DNA of 7,424 nucleotides from RGIG426 sp045600765 (GTDB taxonomy: Bacteria; Bacillota; Clostridia; Oscillospirales; Acutalibacteraceae): NCBI GenBank assembly GCA_045600765.1, contig JAZRYM010000046.1, forward strand, positions 1-7,424, given 5' to 3'. A model generated the notes under the pieces. That model saw nothing but the letters and a program-made list of their open reading frames with translations, was not told the origin of the DNA and searched no databases. Made by a program: the position numbers and the translations under genes. Positions 1 through 5,013 of the stretch are shown here, piece by piece; position 1 is the first letter of the stretch; the number at the start of each line of letters is the position of its first letter.

Positions 1-99
1 TGCTTGATGCTTCCCGAATCGGGCGCGCTTCCCGGCGAGGGCGATATCAAACTCGCCCAAGTTGCCGCCGGATTCCTCGGAAAACAAATGGAAGAGTAA
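1..99 (+). CDS. spoVT: SpoVT-like sporulation regulator, C-terminal end only
   Basis: The reading frame is open from the first base and stops with TAA at 97-99, giving the last 32 residues of a protein that begins outside the window. The terminal residues AAGFLGKQMEE closely resemble the end of Bacillus SpoVT (AAGFLARQMEQ as I recall it), which closes the C-terminal GAF-like domain. SpoVT is an AbrB-family DNA-binding regulator of forespore genes. The N-terminal DNA-binding domain is not visible, so the call rests only on this short tail. A strong hairpin follows the stop within 5 bases and would end the transcript. If correct, it marks the host as a spore former. Another GAF-domain regulator ending in a similar helix is the main alternative. 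Confidence 0.7.
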   Translation, partial: CLMLPESGALPGEGDIKLAQVAAGFLGKQMEE

Positions 100-103
100 A
101 CAA

Positions 104-139
104 AAAAGCGCCTTGAAACAGCCGTTTCAAGGCGCTTTT
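104..139. terminator. Bidirectional intrinsic terminator between convergent genes
   Basis: A perfect 16-bp stem (104-119 with 124-139, AAAAGCGCCTTGAAAC and its complement) encloses a 4-base loop AGCC. Read on the plus strand it ends in TTTT directly after the spoVT-like stop. Read on the minus strand it ends in six T's, 9 bases after the DUF1292 gene. It therefore fits a shared terminator for both convergent genes, probably stronger for the minus strand. Confidence 0.9.
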
Positions 140-147
140 GCACGCGG

Positions 148-432
148 TTATTCTTCGCCGCTGAGGTCCGCAAGCGCGGCATCTACCGCATCCCACGTTT
201 CGTCGTTTTCGATGGGTAACAGATTTGTGTCGCCGTTTTCGCGCGGTTCGCCGAGCACCGAGGCAAACACCTGTAAACAACCGTCCTCGTCCTCGGTGTT
301 GTCGGTATAGGCGATGACCTCGCCCTCGTCGCAGGAAAAGGAGAACAAAATCTCGCATTCGTGCACGTTGCCGTCCTCATCGGTTAGGGTAAACGCGCCG
401 TTTTCGGCGAGTTCTTCCGGTTTTCCGCTCAT
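148..432 (-). CDS. DUF1292 family protein (YrzB/UPF0473-like), 94 aa
   Basis: This small, strongly acidic protein carries the hallmark blocks of the DUF1292 family: TLTDEDGNVHECEILFSF near residues 15-32, the YTDN..DEDG block near 42-51, and a C-terminal LPIENDETWDAVDAAL helix near 72-87. The biochemical role of the family is unknown; members are soluble and widespread in Firmicutes. The ATG overlaps the upstream gene's stop by four bases (ATGA, 429-432), and AAGGAT lies about 8 bases before it, inside the upstream coding sequence, so the two genes are probably translationally coupled. In Bacillus the family sits with the alaS-yrzL-yrrK genes; here it follows a nuclease-like gene, which is unusual. 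Expression should come from the promoter at 1238-1266. The family call is firm, the function open. Confidence 0.88.
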   Translation of the reverse strand: MSGKPEELAENGAFTLTDEDGNVHECEILFSFSCDEGEVIAYTDNTEDEDGCLQVFASVLGEPRENGDTNLLPIENDETWDAVDAALADLSGEE

Positions 433-1202
433 TTTTCCACATCCTTTTCGGGTTTCGGTGCGGCTTTGCGCTCGGCTTTACGGATAAGTTTAGAGGCTTC
501 TTTCGCCGTGTCTTCCTCAAACACATCGCGCTTGACAATTTCGGATTTCAACAATTTTTCTAACATATCCAAGTCGATTTTGATGTCCGGGAACAATTTT
601 TTGAATTTACGGCGAAGAGAGCCGAGAATATCTTCGCTTACAAGGAGTTGCCCCACTACATAGCGGTTAAACACCTGCTTTTTCTCGTAAACCGAATCCA
701 ATCCCGCCGGAACACCTTTAATGAAAGATTCGATACACAGCGGATACAACATCTCAAAAGATTCCGGACGACGCGCCGACAAATCCAACAAATTAAACTC
801 ATAAATCAGTTGTTTGTCAATCGGTTGCGTGAACGTGATTTTATAAATTTTCCAGTCTTTGGCGTTGGTCAGCACGACCCATTCGGTGCCGGATTCCGCC
901 GCATAGTTGGTGGCTTGACGGATGTGGTCTTCTTTAAGGTCAATGCCTACTGCTTTGCACTCGATAAGCAACGGCACCCGCGAACCTAATTTAATTGCCA
1001 AATCACAAAATGTTTTACGAATGGCGTATTCCGAGGTAAGGTTTTCGTATTTGTCAAAACCCAACACATCGCATAAAATATCTGTGATAATGGTGACGGT
1101 GTCGCTTTCGTTGACGTCGTCTTCCAGCGCTTTGGTGACAATGTTTTGATATCGTTTCAGTTTTTTGGTGATACGGTCTTTGGTTTTTGCGTTGACAGGC
1201 AT
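429..1202 (-). CDS. Orphan HsdR N-terminal-type PD-(D/E)XK nuclease domain protein, 257 aa
   Basis: The protein resembles the N-terminal nuclease domain of type I restriction subunit HsdR (HSDR_N families), but it stands alone with no helicase. Visible motif residues are D67 in FCDLAI, E81-C-K83 in LLIECK, and Q96xxxY100 in RQATNY. Together these form an intact PD-(D/E)XK core with the RecB/HsdR-like QxxxY helix; GTEWVVLTNAKDWKIYKI (105-122) continues the fold. The C-terminal half is helical and ends in a Lys/Ala-rich charged tail (about 236-257). I chose ATG 1202 because GGAAAGGGGA lies 6 bases upstream. A TTG at 1229 and an ATG at 1208 are in frame but poorly spaced from that site. No hsdM, hsdS or helicase gene lies in the window. 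DNA cleavage is inferred from motifs only; a repair or regulatory role is equally possible. Confidence 0.8.
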   Translation of the reverse strand: MPVNAKTKDRITKKLKRYQNIVTKALEDDVNESDTVTIITDILCDVLGFDKYENLTSEYAIRKTFCDLAIKLGSRVPLLIECKAVGIDLKEDHIRQATNYAAESGTEWVVLTNAKDWKIYKITFTQPIDKQLIYEFNLLDLSARRPESFEMLYPLCIESFIKGVPAGLDSVYEKKQVFNRYVVGQLLVSEDILGSLRRKFKKLFPDIKIDLDMLEKLLKSEIVKRDVFEEDTAKEASKLIRKAERKAAPKPEKDVEK

Positions 1203-1237
1203 TTTCATTCCCCTTTCCAAACTTTTCAATTTACCAA

Positions 1238-1266
1238 ATTATAGCATAGTTTTCGGTGGTGGTCAA
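1238..1266 (-). promoter_or_regulatory. Sigma-A promoter of the nuclease-DUF1292 operon
   Basis: On the minus strand, TTGACC (1266-1261) and a perfect TATAAT (1243-1238) are separated by exactly 17 bases. Transcription would start near 1231, giving a leader of about 30 bases before the ATG at 1202. The near-consensus boxes suggest constitutive expression rather than an induced or phage-type gene. Confidence 0.88.
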
Positions 1267-1290
1267 CCGTTATTTTTGCGCTTCTCACGC

Positions 1291-1401
1291 GCCGAGCCGC
1301 ACCCGCACACCCGCGCGAACAAAACCGCGTGGCGGTTTTCCGTTTTTGTGAAAACGGGCGGGCGTTGCCCGCGTTCGCGCGGGGTAGGGGTGCGGCCCGG
1401 C
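1291..1401. repeat. Cloverleaf-like inverted repeat with a four-way junction
   Basis: The outer stem pairs 1291-1304 with 1388-1401 (13 pairs, one A-C mismatch). A small internal loop follows (1305-1309 against 1384-1387), then an 11-bp perfect stem (1310-1320 with 1373-1383). Inside are three consecutive hairpins: 1321-1328/1332-1339 (AAAACCGC), 1340-1346/1351-1357 (CCGTTTT) and 1358-1363/1367-1372 (GCGGGC). No base is left unpaired at the junction. It is non-coding, very GC-rich, and lies just upstream of the nuclease promoter. It lacks tRNA anticodon, D-loop and T-loop signatures. It may be a repeated palindromic element, a cruciform-forming site or a structured RNA; the function is unknown. 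Confidence 0.75.
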
Positions 1402-1433
1402 AACGGGGTTTTGCGCGATGAGGGCGGGGAGAG

Positions 1434-1561
1434 CGCAAGCCTCCCTTGTGTAAAGGGAGGTGCCGAAGCGTTAGCGAGGCGGAGGGATTGTCGGTTGAAT
1501 CTTTGAAACAACCCCTCAGTCGGCTTCGCCGACAGCTCCCCTTACACAGGGGAGCCTTGCG
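1434..1561. repeat. MITE-like imperfect inverted repeat, 128 bases
   Basis: The left arm (1434-1490) and the reverse complement of the right arm (1509-1561) align along about 50 bases. Both start CGCAAG, continue with a CTCCC..TGTGTAA..GGGAG block and end in GAGGG(A/G)TTG. Each arm also forms its own hairpin: 1440-1447/1453-1460 on the left, and 1535-1542/1548-1555 plus 1519-1524/1528-1533 on the right. There is no transposase. From memory, similar sequences recur in intergenic spaces of gut Clostridia, so a non-autonomous or REP-like repeat family is the likely identity. I cannot define a target-site duplication with certainty. Confidence 0.65.
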
Positions 1562-1590
1562 GTTGGCGCGCAAGTCGGTGCGGAATCCCA

Positions 1591-1681
1591 CGGCGGCAGG
1601 ACCAAGGCCCTGCCCTACAACGCACGCCGTCGGTGGGGTGCAAAAACCCACAGTGGACCGTCGAGGACGCCGGTCCCTACA
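1591..1681. repeat. Two related small hairpin repeats with a CCCTACA tail
   Basis: Two units lie in the same orientation. The first is GGCAGG (1595-1600) with CCTGCC (1609-1614), followed by CTACAA. The second is GGACCG (1655-1660) with CGGTCC (1671-1676), followed by CTACAC. Both therefore read hairpin then CCCTACA-A/C. A partial third relative, GGGACGTCGAGG, occurs at 1725-1736 and matches the GGACCGTCGAGG of unit two. This is intergenic repeat DNA with no coding sense, probably a short dispersed palindromic family. Confidence 0.5.
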
Positions 1682-1778
1682 CCGCGTTTGTGCGTAGCCG
1701 CAAATATCATCAAAAGCCCATAAAGGGACGTCGAGGCTAACGGAGCCGAGCGCCGCCGGTGGTGGGTTGCGGTTTATT

Positions 1779-1850
1779 GTGGGCGGGTTGTGGGATTACT
1801 TATCGCGGGCAGGCGGGGCATTACTTGTCGTGGGCGGTTGTGGTAAAGTC
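1779..1850. repeat. Three degenerate tandem units, about 21-26 bases each
   Basis: Units start at 1779, 1805 and 1830. Each begins G(T/C)GGGC(G/A)GG or a close variant; the first two continue to ATTACTT(A/G)TC, and the third diverges after TTGTGGTAA. They form a short, decayed tandem array between the other repeats and the rplL terminator. I see no coding or regulatory role. Confidence 0.45.
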
Positions 1851-1881
1851 TCACGGCTGCGCTTTTACACAAGAGAAATAA

Positions 1882-1913
1882 AAAAATCCCAACCCGAGAG
1901 GGTTGGGATTTTT
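1882..1913 (-). terminator. Intrinsic terminator after rplL
   Basis: A perfect 14-bp stem (1882-1895 with 1900-1913) with a GAGA loop as written on the plus strand is followed on the minus strand by a run of T's. It starts 18 bases after the rplL stop. It should end the ribosomal operon here, with no read-through to rpoB. Confidence 0.92.
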
Positions 1914-1930
1914 GTGTCGGAAGGGAAATC

Positions 1931-2308
1931 TTATTTGATTTCGGCTTTCGCGCCGGCTTCTTCGAGTTTCGCTTTGAGAGCCTCGGCTTCCTCTTTCGGA
2001 GCGCCTTCTTTGATGGCTTTCGGAGCGGCTTCGACGAGCTCTTTGGCTTCTTTGAGGCCAAGGCCGGTCGCTTCGCGGACGGCTTTGATGACCGCGATTT
2101 TGTTGGCGCCGGCTTCGGTCAGCACAACGTCAAACTCAGTTTTCTCAGCAGCGGCTTCGCCACCGGCAGCAGCGCCACCGGCCACAACGGCCACCGGAGC
2201 AGCGGCGGAAACGCCGAACTCCTCTTCAATCGCTTTCACGAGTTCGTTCAGTTCCAGAACGGTCATTTCTTTGATTTCGTCAATCATTTTGGTGATTTTC
2301 TCAGACAT
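1931..2308 (-). CDS. rplL: Ribosomal protein bL12 (L7/L12), 125 aa
   Basis: This is the ribosomal stalk protein. Dimers bind the C-terminal helix of L10 and recruit translation GTPases such as EF-Tu, EF-G and IF2. All three canonical parts are visible: the dimerisation domain (about 1-32, ending EEEFGVSAAAP), an Ala/Gly-rich flexible hinge (about 34-54), and the globular factor-binding domain (about 56-125) with KTEFDVVL, KIAVIKAVRE and GLGLKEAKELVE. The length is normal for the family. I chose ATG 2308 because GGAGGT (2321-2316) lies 7 bases upstream; an earlier in-frame ATG at 2323 overlaps that ribosome binding site and would add five unusual residues. It lies 45 bases after rplJ and is the last gene of the operon. 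Stoichiometry higher than L10 is expected from the strong site. Confidence 0.98.
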   Translation of the reverse strand: MSEKITKMIDEIKEMTVLELNELVKAIEEEFGVSAAAPVAVVAGGAAAGGEAAAEKTEFDVVLTEAGANKIAVIKAVREATGLGLKEAKELVEAAPKAIKEGAPKEEAEALKAKLEEAGAKAEIK

Positions 2309-2353
2309 TTTTCTTACCTCCATAAAGTAATTTTTTCATTGAATAGTGAAGCA

Positions 2354-2878
2354 TTACGCTTCGGCGGGAGCGGCTTCTTCGCCACCACCCTGTTTCTCGG
2401 CAACGGCGTTAATCGCACGCGCCAAGCCGGCAATCGTGGCATTGAGGCCACCTGCCAACATCGCCAAAAGGGTCTCTTTCGGCGGGACACTTGCCAGCGC
2501 TTTCACCTCATCCGGGGAAATCACTTTTCCACCGAAGAAACCGGCTTTCACGGAGAAGGTTTCGCTCTTCTCGGCGAAGTCGCACAGCACTTTGGCGGCG
2601 GCAAGTTCGTCATTCTCGCTGGTAGCGAGAGCGGTGGCACCTTCGAGAACATCTTTCAGTTCCGAAAGACCCGCCGCATCCGCAGCGCGGCCGAGCATGG
2701 TGTTTTTGACCACCGCGTACTCGACACCCGCTTCACGCAGGGAACGACGCAGGGCGGTATCGTCCGCCACGGAGATTCCTTTGTAATCGACCACCACACC
2801 GGCGGCGGATTTTTGCAGTTTCTCCGAAAGAGCGGCGACGAGCGCCTGTTTTTCTTGCAGGACAGATTCGTTAGGCAT
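2354..2878 (-). CDS. rplJ: Ribosomal protein uL10, 174 aa
   Basis: This is the base of the ribosomal stalk. The N-terminal domain binds 23S rRNA beside L11, and the C-terminal helix carries the L7/L12 dimers. Family blocks are clear: the N-terminal helix KQALVAALSEKLQKSAAGVVVDYKGI, then LRRSLREAGVEYAVVKNTML, the Gly-rich FFGGKVISPDEVKALASVP block, and the Ala-rich C-terminal helix LLAMLAGGLNATIAGLARAINAVAEKQ. An acidic tail GGGEEAAPAEA ends the protein. The length is typical. The start at 2878 has GGAGGTGA about 7 bases upstream. The long gap to rplA holds a promoter and an attenuator leader, so L10(-L12) autoregulation of rplJL is expected. No anomalies seen. Confidence 0.98.
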   Translation of the reverse strand: MPNESVLQEKQALVAALSEKLQKSAAGVVVDYKGISVADDTALRRSLREAGVEYAVVKNTMLGRAADAAGLSELKDVLEGATALATSENDELAAAKVLCDFAEKSETFSVKAGFFGGKVISPDEVKALASVPPKETLLAMLAGGLNATIAGLARAINAVAEKQGGGEEAAPAEA

Positions 2879-3074
2879 TCAGGTTTCACCTCCGACAAAA
2901 ATGTGTTTGCCGTTTTTCCGAAACTTTCGAAAAGAAAGCCCTCTCCGTTTTCACAGAGAGGGCGCAATCAGACCAAATCAAACGCAAAGGCGTTTTCGGT
3001 TGATGCTTTTCACCCTCGGCAGGCGGGAATTCCCATTATACGCAACGCGCACCTGCTGTCTGTGGAAGAACAGC
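2879..3074 (-). ncRNA. L10 leader, cis-regulatory RNA of rplJ-rplL
   Basis: The spacer between rplA and rplJ is long (238 bases) and structured. On the minus strand it carries ACAGCAGGTG (3060-3051) and CCTGCCGAGG (3023-3014). GCAGG pairs with CCTGC to close a stem, which resembles the conserved core of the Rfam L10 leader. A second hairpin AAACGC/GCGTTT (2995-2980) and the terminator at 2930-2963 follow, then the GGAGGTGA site for rplJ. The predicted RNA begins at the internal promoter near 3074. Autoregulation by L10(L12)4 is known for this leader class and inferred here. Confidence 0.75.
2930..2963 (-). terminator. Attenuator hairpin of the rplJL leader
   Basis: On the minus strand an 8-bp stem GCCCTCTC/GAGAGGGC (2963-2956 with 2945-2938) and a 10-base loop are followed by TTTCTTTT. 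This is an intrinsic terminator lying about 50 bases before the rplJ start. In the known L10 leader mechanism, binding of the L10-L12 complex favours such a terminator. Its use here is inferred. Confidence 0.75.
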
Positions 3075-3080
3075 AATTGT

Positions 3081-3109
3081 ATCTTACCATATCCTTTCGG
3101 ATATTGCAA
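3081..3109 (-). promoter_or_regulatory. Internal promoter for rplJ-rplL
   Basis: On the minus strand TTGCAA (3109-3104) and TAAGAT (3086-3081) are separated by 17 bases, immediately after the rplA stop. Transcription would start near 3074 and produce a leader of about 195 bases that includes the whole L10 leader. This would allow rplJL to be made in excess of the upstream genes. Confidence 0.7.
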
Positions 3110-3116
3110 GCATTTT

Positions 3117-3809
3117 TTATTCGCTGATTTTCAGCGGGTTGACGCGGACACCGGGGCCCATGGTGGAAGAAACCACGCAGGAGCGGATGTACTGGCCTTT
3201 GGACGCCGCCGGTTTCGCGCGCACGATAGCGCTGAGCAGGGCGTCGAAGTTTTCTTGCAGTTTCTCTGCGCCGAAGGACACTTTGCCAATCGGGCAGTGG
3301 ATGATGTTGGTTTTGTCGAGACGATACTCGATTTTACCGGCTTTCGCATCGTTGACGGCTTTCGCCACGTCCGGGGTCACGGTGCCGGCTTTCGGGTTCG
3401 GCATCAGGCCGCGCGGGCCAAGCACTTTACCGAGACGGCCGACAACGCCCATCATATCGGGCGAAGCGATGACCACGTCGAAATCCATCCAACCGCCGTT
3501 GATTTTGGCAACGAGGTCGTCGGTACCGACAAAATCCGCACCCGCATCGAGAGCGGCTTGTTGTTTATCCTCTTTGCAGAAGACGAGCACGCGCACGTCT
3601 TTACCGGTGCCGTTCGGCAGAACGACCGCACCGCGCACCTGCTGGTCAGCGTGGCGGCTGTCCACGCCGAGGCGGACGTGCACTTCGACGGTTTCGTCGA
3701 ATTTTGCTTTACCGGTTTTCACCGTGAGATCCAACGCTTCCGGAATGTCATAAAGCGTCTGACGATCGAACAGCTTTTGGCTGTCCGTATATTTTTTACC
3801 GTGTTTCAT
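3117..3809 (-). CDS. rplA: Ribosomal protein uL1, 230 aa
   Basis: L1 forms the mobile L1 stalk on 23S rRNA near the E site, helps release deacylated tRNA, and in many bacteria represses its own mRNA. The L1 signature is intact at about residues 120-145 (VVGRLGKVLGPRGLMPNPK followed by AGTVT). The N-terminal KHGKKY..., the RLGVDSRHADQQVRGAVVLPNGTGK block and the C-terminal IRSCVVSSTMGPGVRVNP block all match the family. The length is normal. The start is ATG at 3809 with GGAGGAA 7 bases upstream. It follows rplK after a 116-base spacer that contains a possible L1-binding hairpin, and precedes the rplJL promoter. Conserved throughout; nothing is missing. Confidence 0.98.
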   Translation of the reverse strand: MKHGKKYTDSQKLFDRQTLYDIPEALDLTVKTGKAKFDETVEVHVRLGVDSRHADQQVRGAVVLPNGTGKDVRVLVFCKEDKQQAALDAGADFVGTDDLVAKINGGWMDFDVVIASPDMMGVVGRLGKVLGPRGLMPNPKAGTVTPDVAKAVNDAKAGKIEYRLDKTNIIHCPIGKVSFGAEKLQENFDALLSAIVRAKPAASKGQYIRSCVVSSTMGPGVRVNPLKISE

Positions 3810-3855
3810 TATAAGGTTCCTCCCTAAGATTACCTACCCGCAAAAGGGGTGGCTT

Positions 3856-3891
3856 GGTGGTATATCGGAATGCTGAGGATTTCCTCCCACC
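3856..3891 (-). promoter_or_regulatory. Possible L1-binding mRNA hairpin upstream of rplA
   Basis: On the minus strand GGTGG (3891-3887) runs straight into the hairpin GAGG-AAAT-CCTC (3886-3875). CCACC (3860-3856) closes the outer helix, leaving a 14-base one-sided loop. Two stacked helices with a large asymmetric loop resemble L1 binding sites in rRNA and mRNA leaders. Placement directly before rplA supports autoregulation. This is inference from shape and context; it could also be a simple spacer hairpin. Confidence 0.5.
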
Positions 3892-3925
3892 CGAATCGGT
3901 CAATATTACGCGACAATCGTTGTCA

Positions 3926-4351
3926 TCAGTCGACGACGGTGATACCCATACTGCGGGCGGTACCGGCAATCATGCTCATCGCGGTGTCGATGTTCGCAGC
4001 GTTGAGGTCGGGCATCTTGGTTTCCGCGATTTTGCGGATTTGTTCTTTGGTGATTTGCGCCACTTTGTTTTTGTTCGGTTCACCGGACGCCTTGTCGATG
4101 TTGCACGCCTTTTTAATCAGGACGGCCGCCGGCGGGGTTTTGGTGATGAACGTGAACGAGTGGTCGGCATACACCGTGATGACGACGGGGATAATCATCC
4201 CGATGTCGTTCTTCGTGCGCTCGTTGAATTCTTTGGTGAACGCCATGATGTTGACACCGTGCTGACCGAGAGCCGGGCCAACCGGGGGAGCCGGCGTTGC
4301 TTTGCCGGCGGGGATTTGAAGTTTGATGTAACCGATAACTTTCTGAGCCAT
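3926..4351 (-). CDS. rplK: Ribosomal protein uL11, 141 aa
   Basis: L11 binds the GTPase-associated region of 23S rRNA, contacts elongation factors, and is needed for RelA-type stringent signalling in bacteria that have it. The N-terminal domain has IGYIKLQIPAGKATPAPPVG with the proline-rich turn (about 20-26) that contributes to thiostrepton binding, then PALGQHGVNIMAF. The C-terminal rRNA-binding domain includes TPPAAVLIKKA, KVAQITKEQIRKIAETKMPDLN and a terminal IAGTARSMGI helix. I start it at ATG 4351, with GGAGGT 7 bases upstream; the open frame continues 34 codons further upstream into a structured spacer but without family similarity. Length and sequence are ordinary. It lies 129 bases after nusG in the same transcript. 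Confidence 0.98.
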   Translation of the reverse strand: MAQKVIGYIKLQIPAGKATPAPPVGPALGQHGVNIMAFTKEFNERTKNDIGMIIPVVITVYADHSFTFITKTPPAAVLIKKACNIDKASGEPNKNKVAQITKEQIRKIAETKMPDLNAANIDTAMSMIAGTARSMGITVVD

Positions 4352-4480
4352 TTTTAGCACCTCCAAAATTCGTGGTGGATGACGGAACGCCGTCGCAACC
4401 TTGCGCGGTGCCCCTCCCACAGCCGGAAGAGTGTCCGGCGCACAGTTCCACACAGTCGGTTTACTGTGTTTTGCTTACGT
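4352..4480 (-). other. Structured nusG-rplK spacer, possible second L1-type site
   Basis: On the minus strand this spacer holds several hairpins: ACACAGT/ACTGTGT (4469-4463 with 4456-4450), GCCGGA/TCCGGC (4439-4434 with 4427-4422) and GACGG/CCGTC (4394-4390 with 4385-4381). It also contains GTGGGAGG (4420-4413), the same 8-mer found in the hairpin before rplA, and a downstream CCACCAC (4378-4372) that could pair with it. None of the hairpins has a T-run, so they are not terminators. A leader regulated by L1 is possible but weaker here than at rplA. Confidence 0.4.
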
Positions 4481-5002
4481 TTAGTCCATAAGTTCCGCCT
4501 GGTCGGGTTCGAGTTCCACCGGGGTTTCCCGACCGAACATCGAAACGGTCACGCGGACTTTGCTTTTTTCCAGGTCGATTTCTTCCACCTTGCCGGTGAA
4601 GCCTTCGAGCGGGCCATCCACGATACGGACCATATCGCCGACGGCGTAGTTGATAACGACCTCGCGTTTTTCCACGCCGAGGCGGGCGATTTCTTCTTCG
4701 GTCAGCGGAACGGGTTTTCCGTTCGGACCGACGAAACCGGTACAGCCACGGGTGTTACGCACGACGAACCAAGAGTCGTCGGTCATCACCATTTTGACGA
4801 GCACGTAACCCGGGAAGAGTTTGCGCTCTGTTTCTTTGCGCTGGTTGTCTTTCATCTCGACGACCGTTTCGGTGGGGACGCGGACTTCGTGAATCCAGTC
4901 CTGCAACTTACGGTTTTCGACGATGGTTTCCAGGTTGGTAGCCACTTTGTTTTCGTAGCCGGAGTAGGTATGCACTACATACCATTTTGCTTCTTCCGCC
5001 AT
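4481..5002 (-). CDS. nusG: Transcription termination/antitermination factor NusG, 173 aa
   Basis: NusG is the universal RNA polymerase elongation factor, bridging the polymerase clamp and influencing pausing and termination, with ribosome coupling in some bacteria. The NGN domain spans about residues 5-110, with KWYVVHTYSGYENKVATNL at its start and the hallmark LFPGYVLVKM near 62-71. The KOW domain spans about 119-170, with YAVGDMVRIVDGPLEGFTGKV. The length is standard. The start is ATG 5002; its AAGGAGGGG site overlaps the secE stop, so the two genes are tightly coupled with an 11-base gap. The order secE-nusG-rplK is the classical bacterial arrangement. I see no insertion or missing motif that would suggest a specialised paralog such as LoaP or RfaH. 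Confidence 0.98.
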   Translation of the reverse strand: MAEEAKWYVVHTYSGYENKVATNLETIVENRKLQDWIHEVRVPTETVVEMKDNQRKETERKLFPGYVLVKMVMTDDSWFVVRNTRGCTGFVGPNGKPVPLTEEEIARLGVEKREVVINYAVGDMVRIVDGPLEGFTGKVEEIDLEKSKVRVTVSMFGRETPVELEPDQAELMD

Positions 5003-5013
5003 GCTACCCCTCC

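Larger units (their letters stand above)
1267..1881. other. Gene-free, repeat-rich intergenic region between rplL and the nuclease operon
   Basis: Both strands contain open frames here, but none has a ribosome binding site, a recognisable domain or sensible composition, and all run across palindromic repeats. The stretch is explained by the cloverleaf, the MITE-like element, the CCCTACA hairpins and the tandem units. Extra small palindromes occur, such as TTGCGC 1411-1416 with GCGCAA 1433-1438, and GTGGG 1633-1637 with CCCAC 1647-1651. In many Firmicutes rpoB would begin close to this position. Confidence 0.75.

Noticed and set aside
1203..1229. Earlier TTG or ATG starts for the nuclease gene
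   Set aside because: The GGAAAGGGGA site is 6 bases before the ATG at 1202, too close to 1208 and downstream of 1229.
1291..1401. tRNA or tmRNA gene
   Set aside because: The cloverleaf shape is suggestive, but arm lengths, the absence of an anticodon loop of seven bases and the lack of a GTTC-type T-loop context rule out a tRNA.
1226..1651. A 141-codon minus-strand frame and overlapping plus-strand frames in the repeat region
   Set aside because: They run straight through palindromic repeats and are Arg/Pro-rich, with no ribosome binding site or domain.
1267..1881. CRISPR array
   Set aside because: The repeats are palindromic, of different types and irregularly spaced; there are no equal spacers and no cas genes.
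2309..2323. An earlier rplL start (MEVRK extension)
   Set aside because: That ATG overlaps the GGAGGT that serves the start at 2308, and the extension is not part of L7/L12.
3035..3040. A second promoter with a perfect TATAAT inside the L10 leader
   Set aside because: No acceptable -35 box lies 16-18 bases upstream, and the sequence belongs to the loop of the leader stem.
2339..3827. Long plus-strand frames opposite rplJ and rplA
   Set aside because: They are shadows of the ribosomal protein genes, with no start signals and no family similarity.
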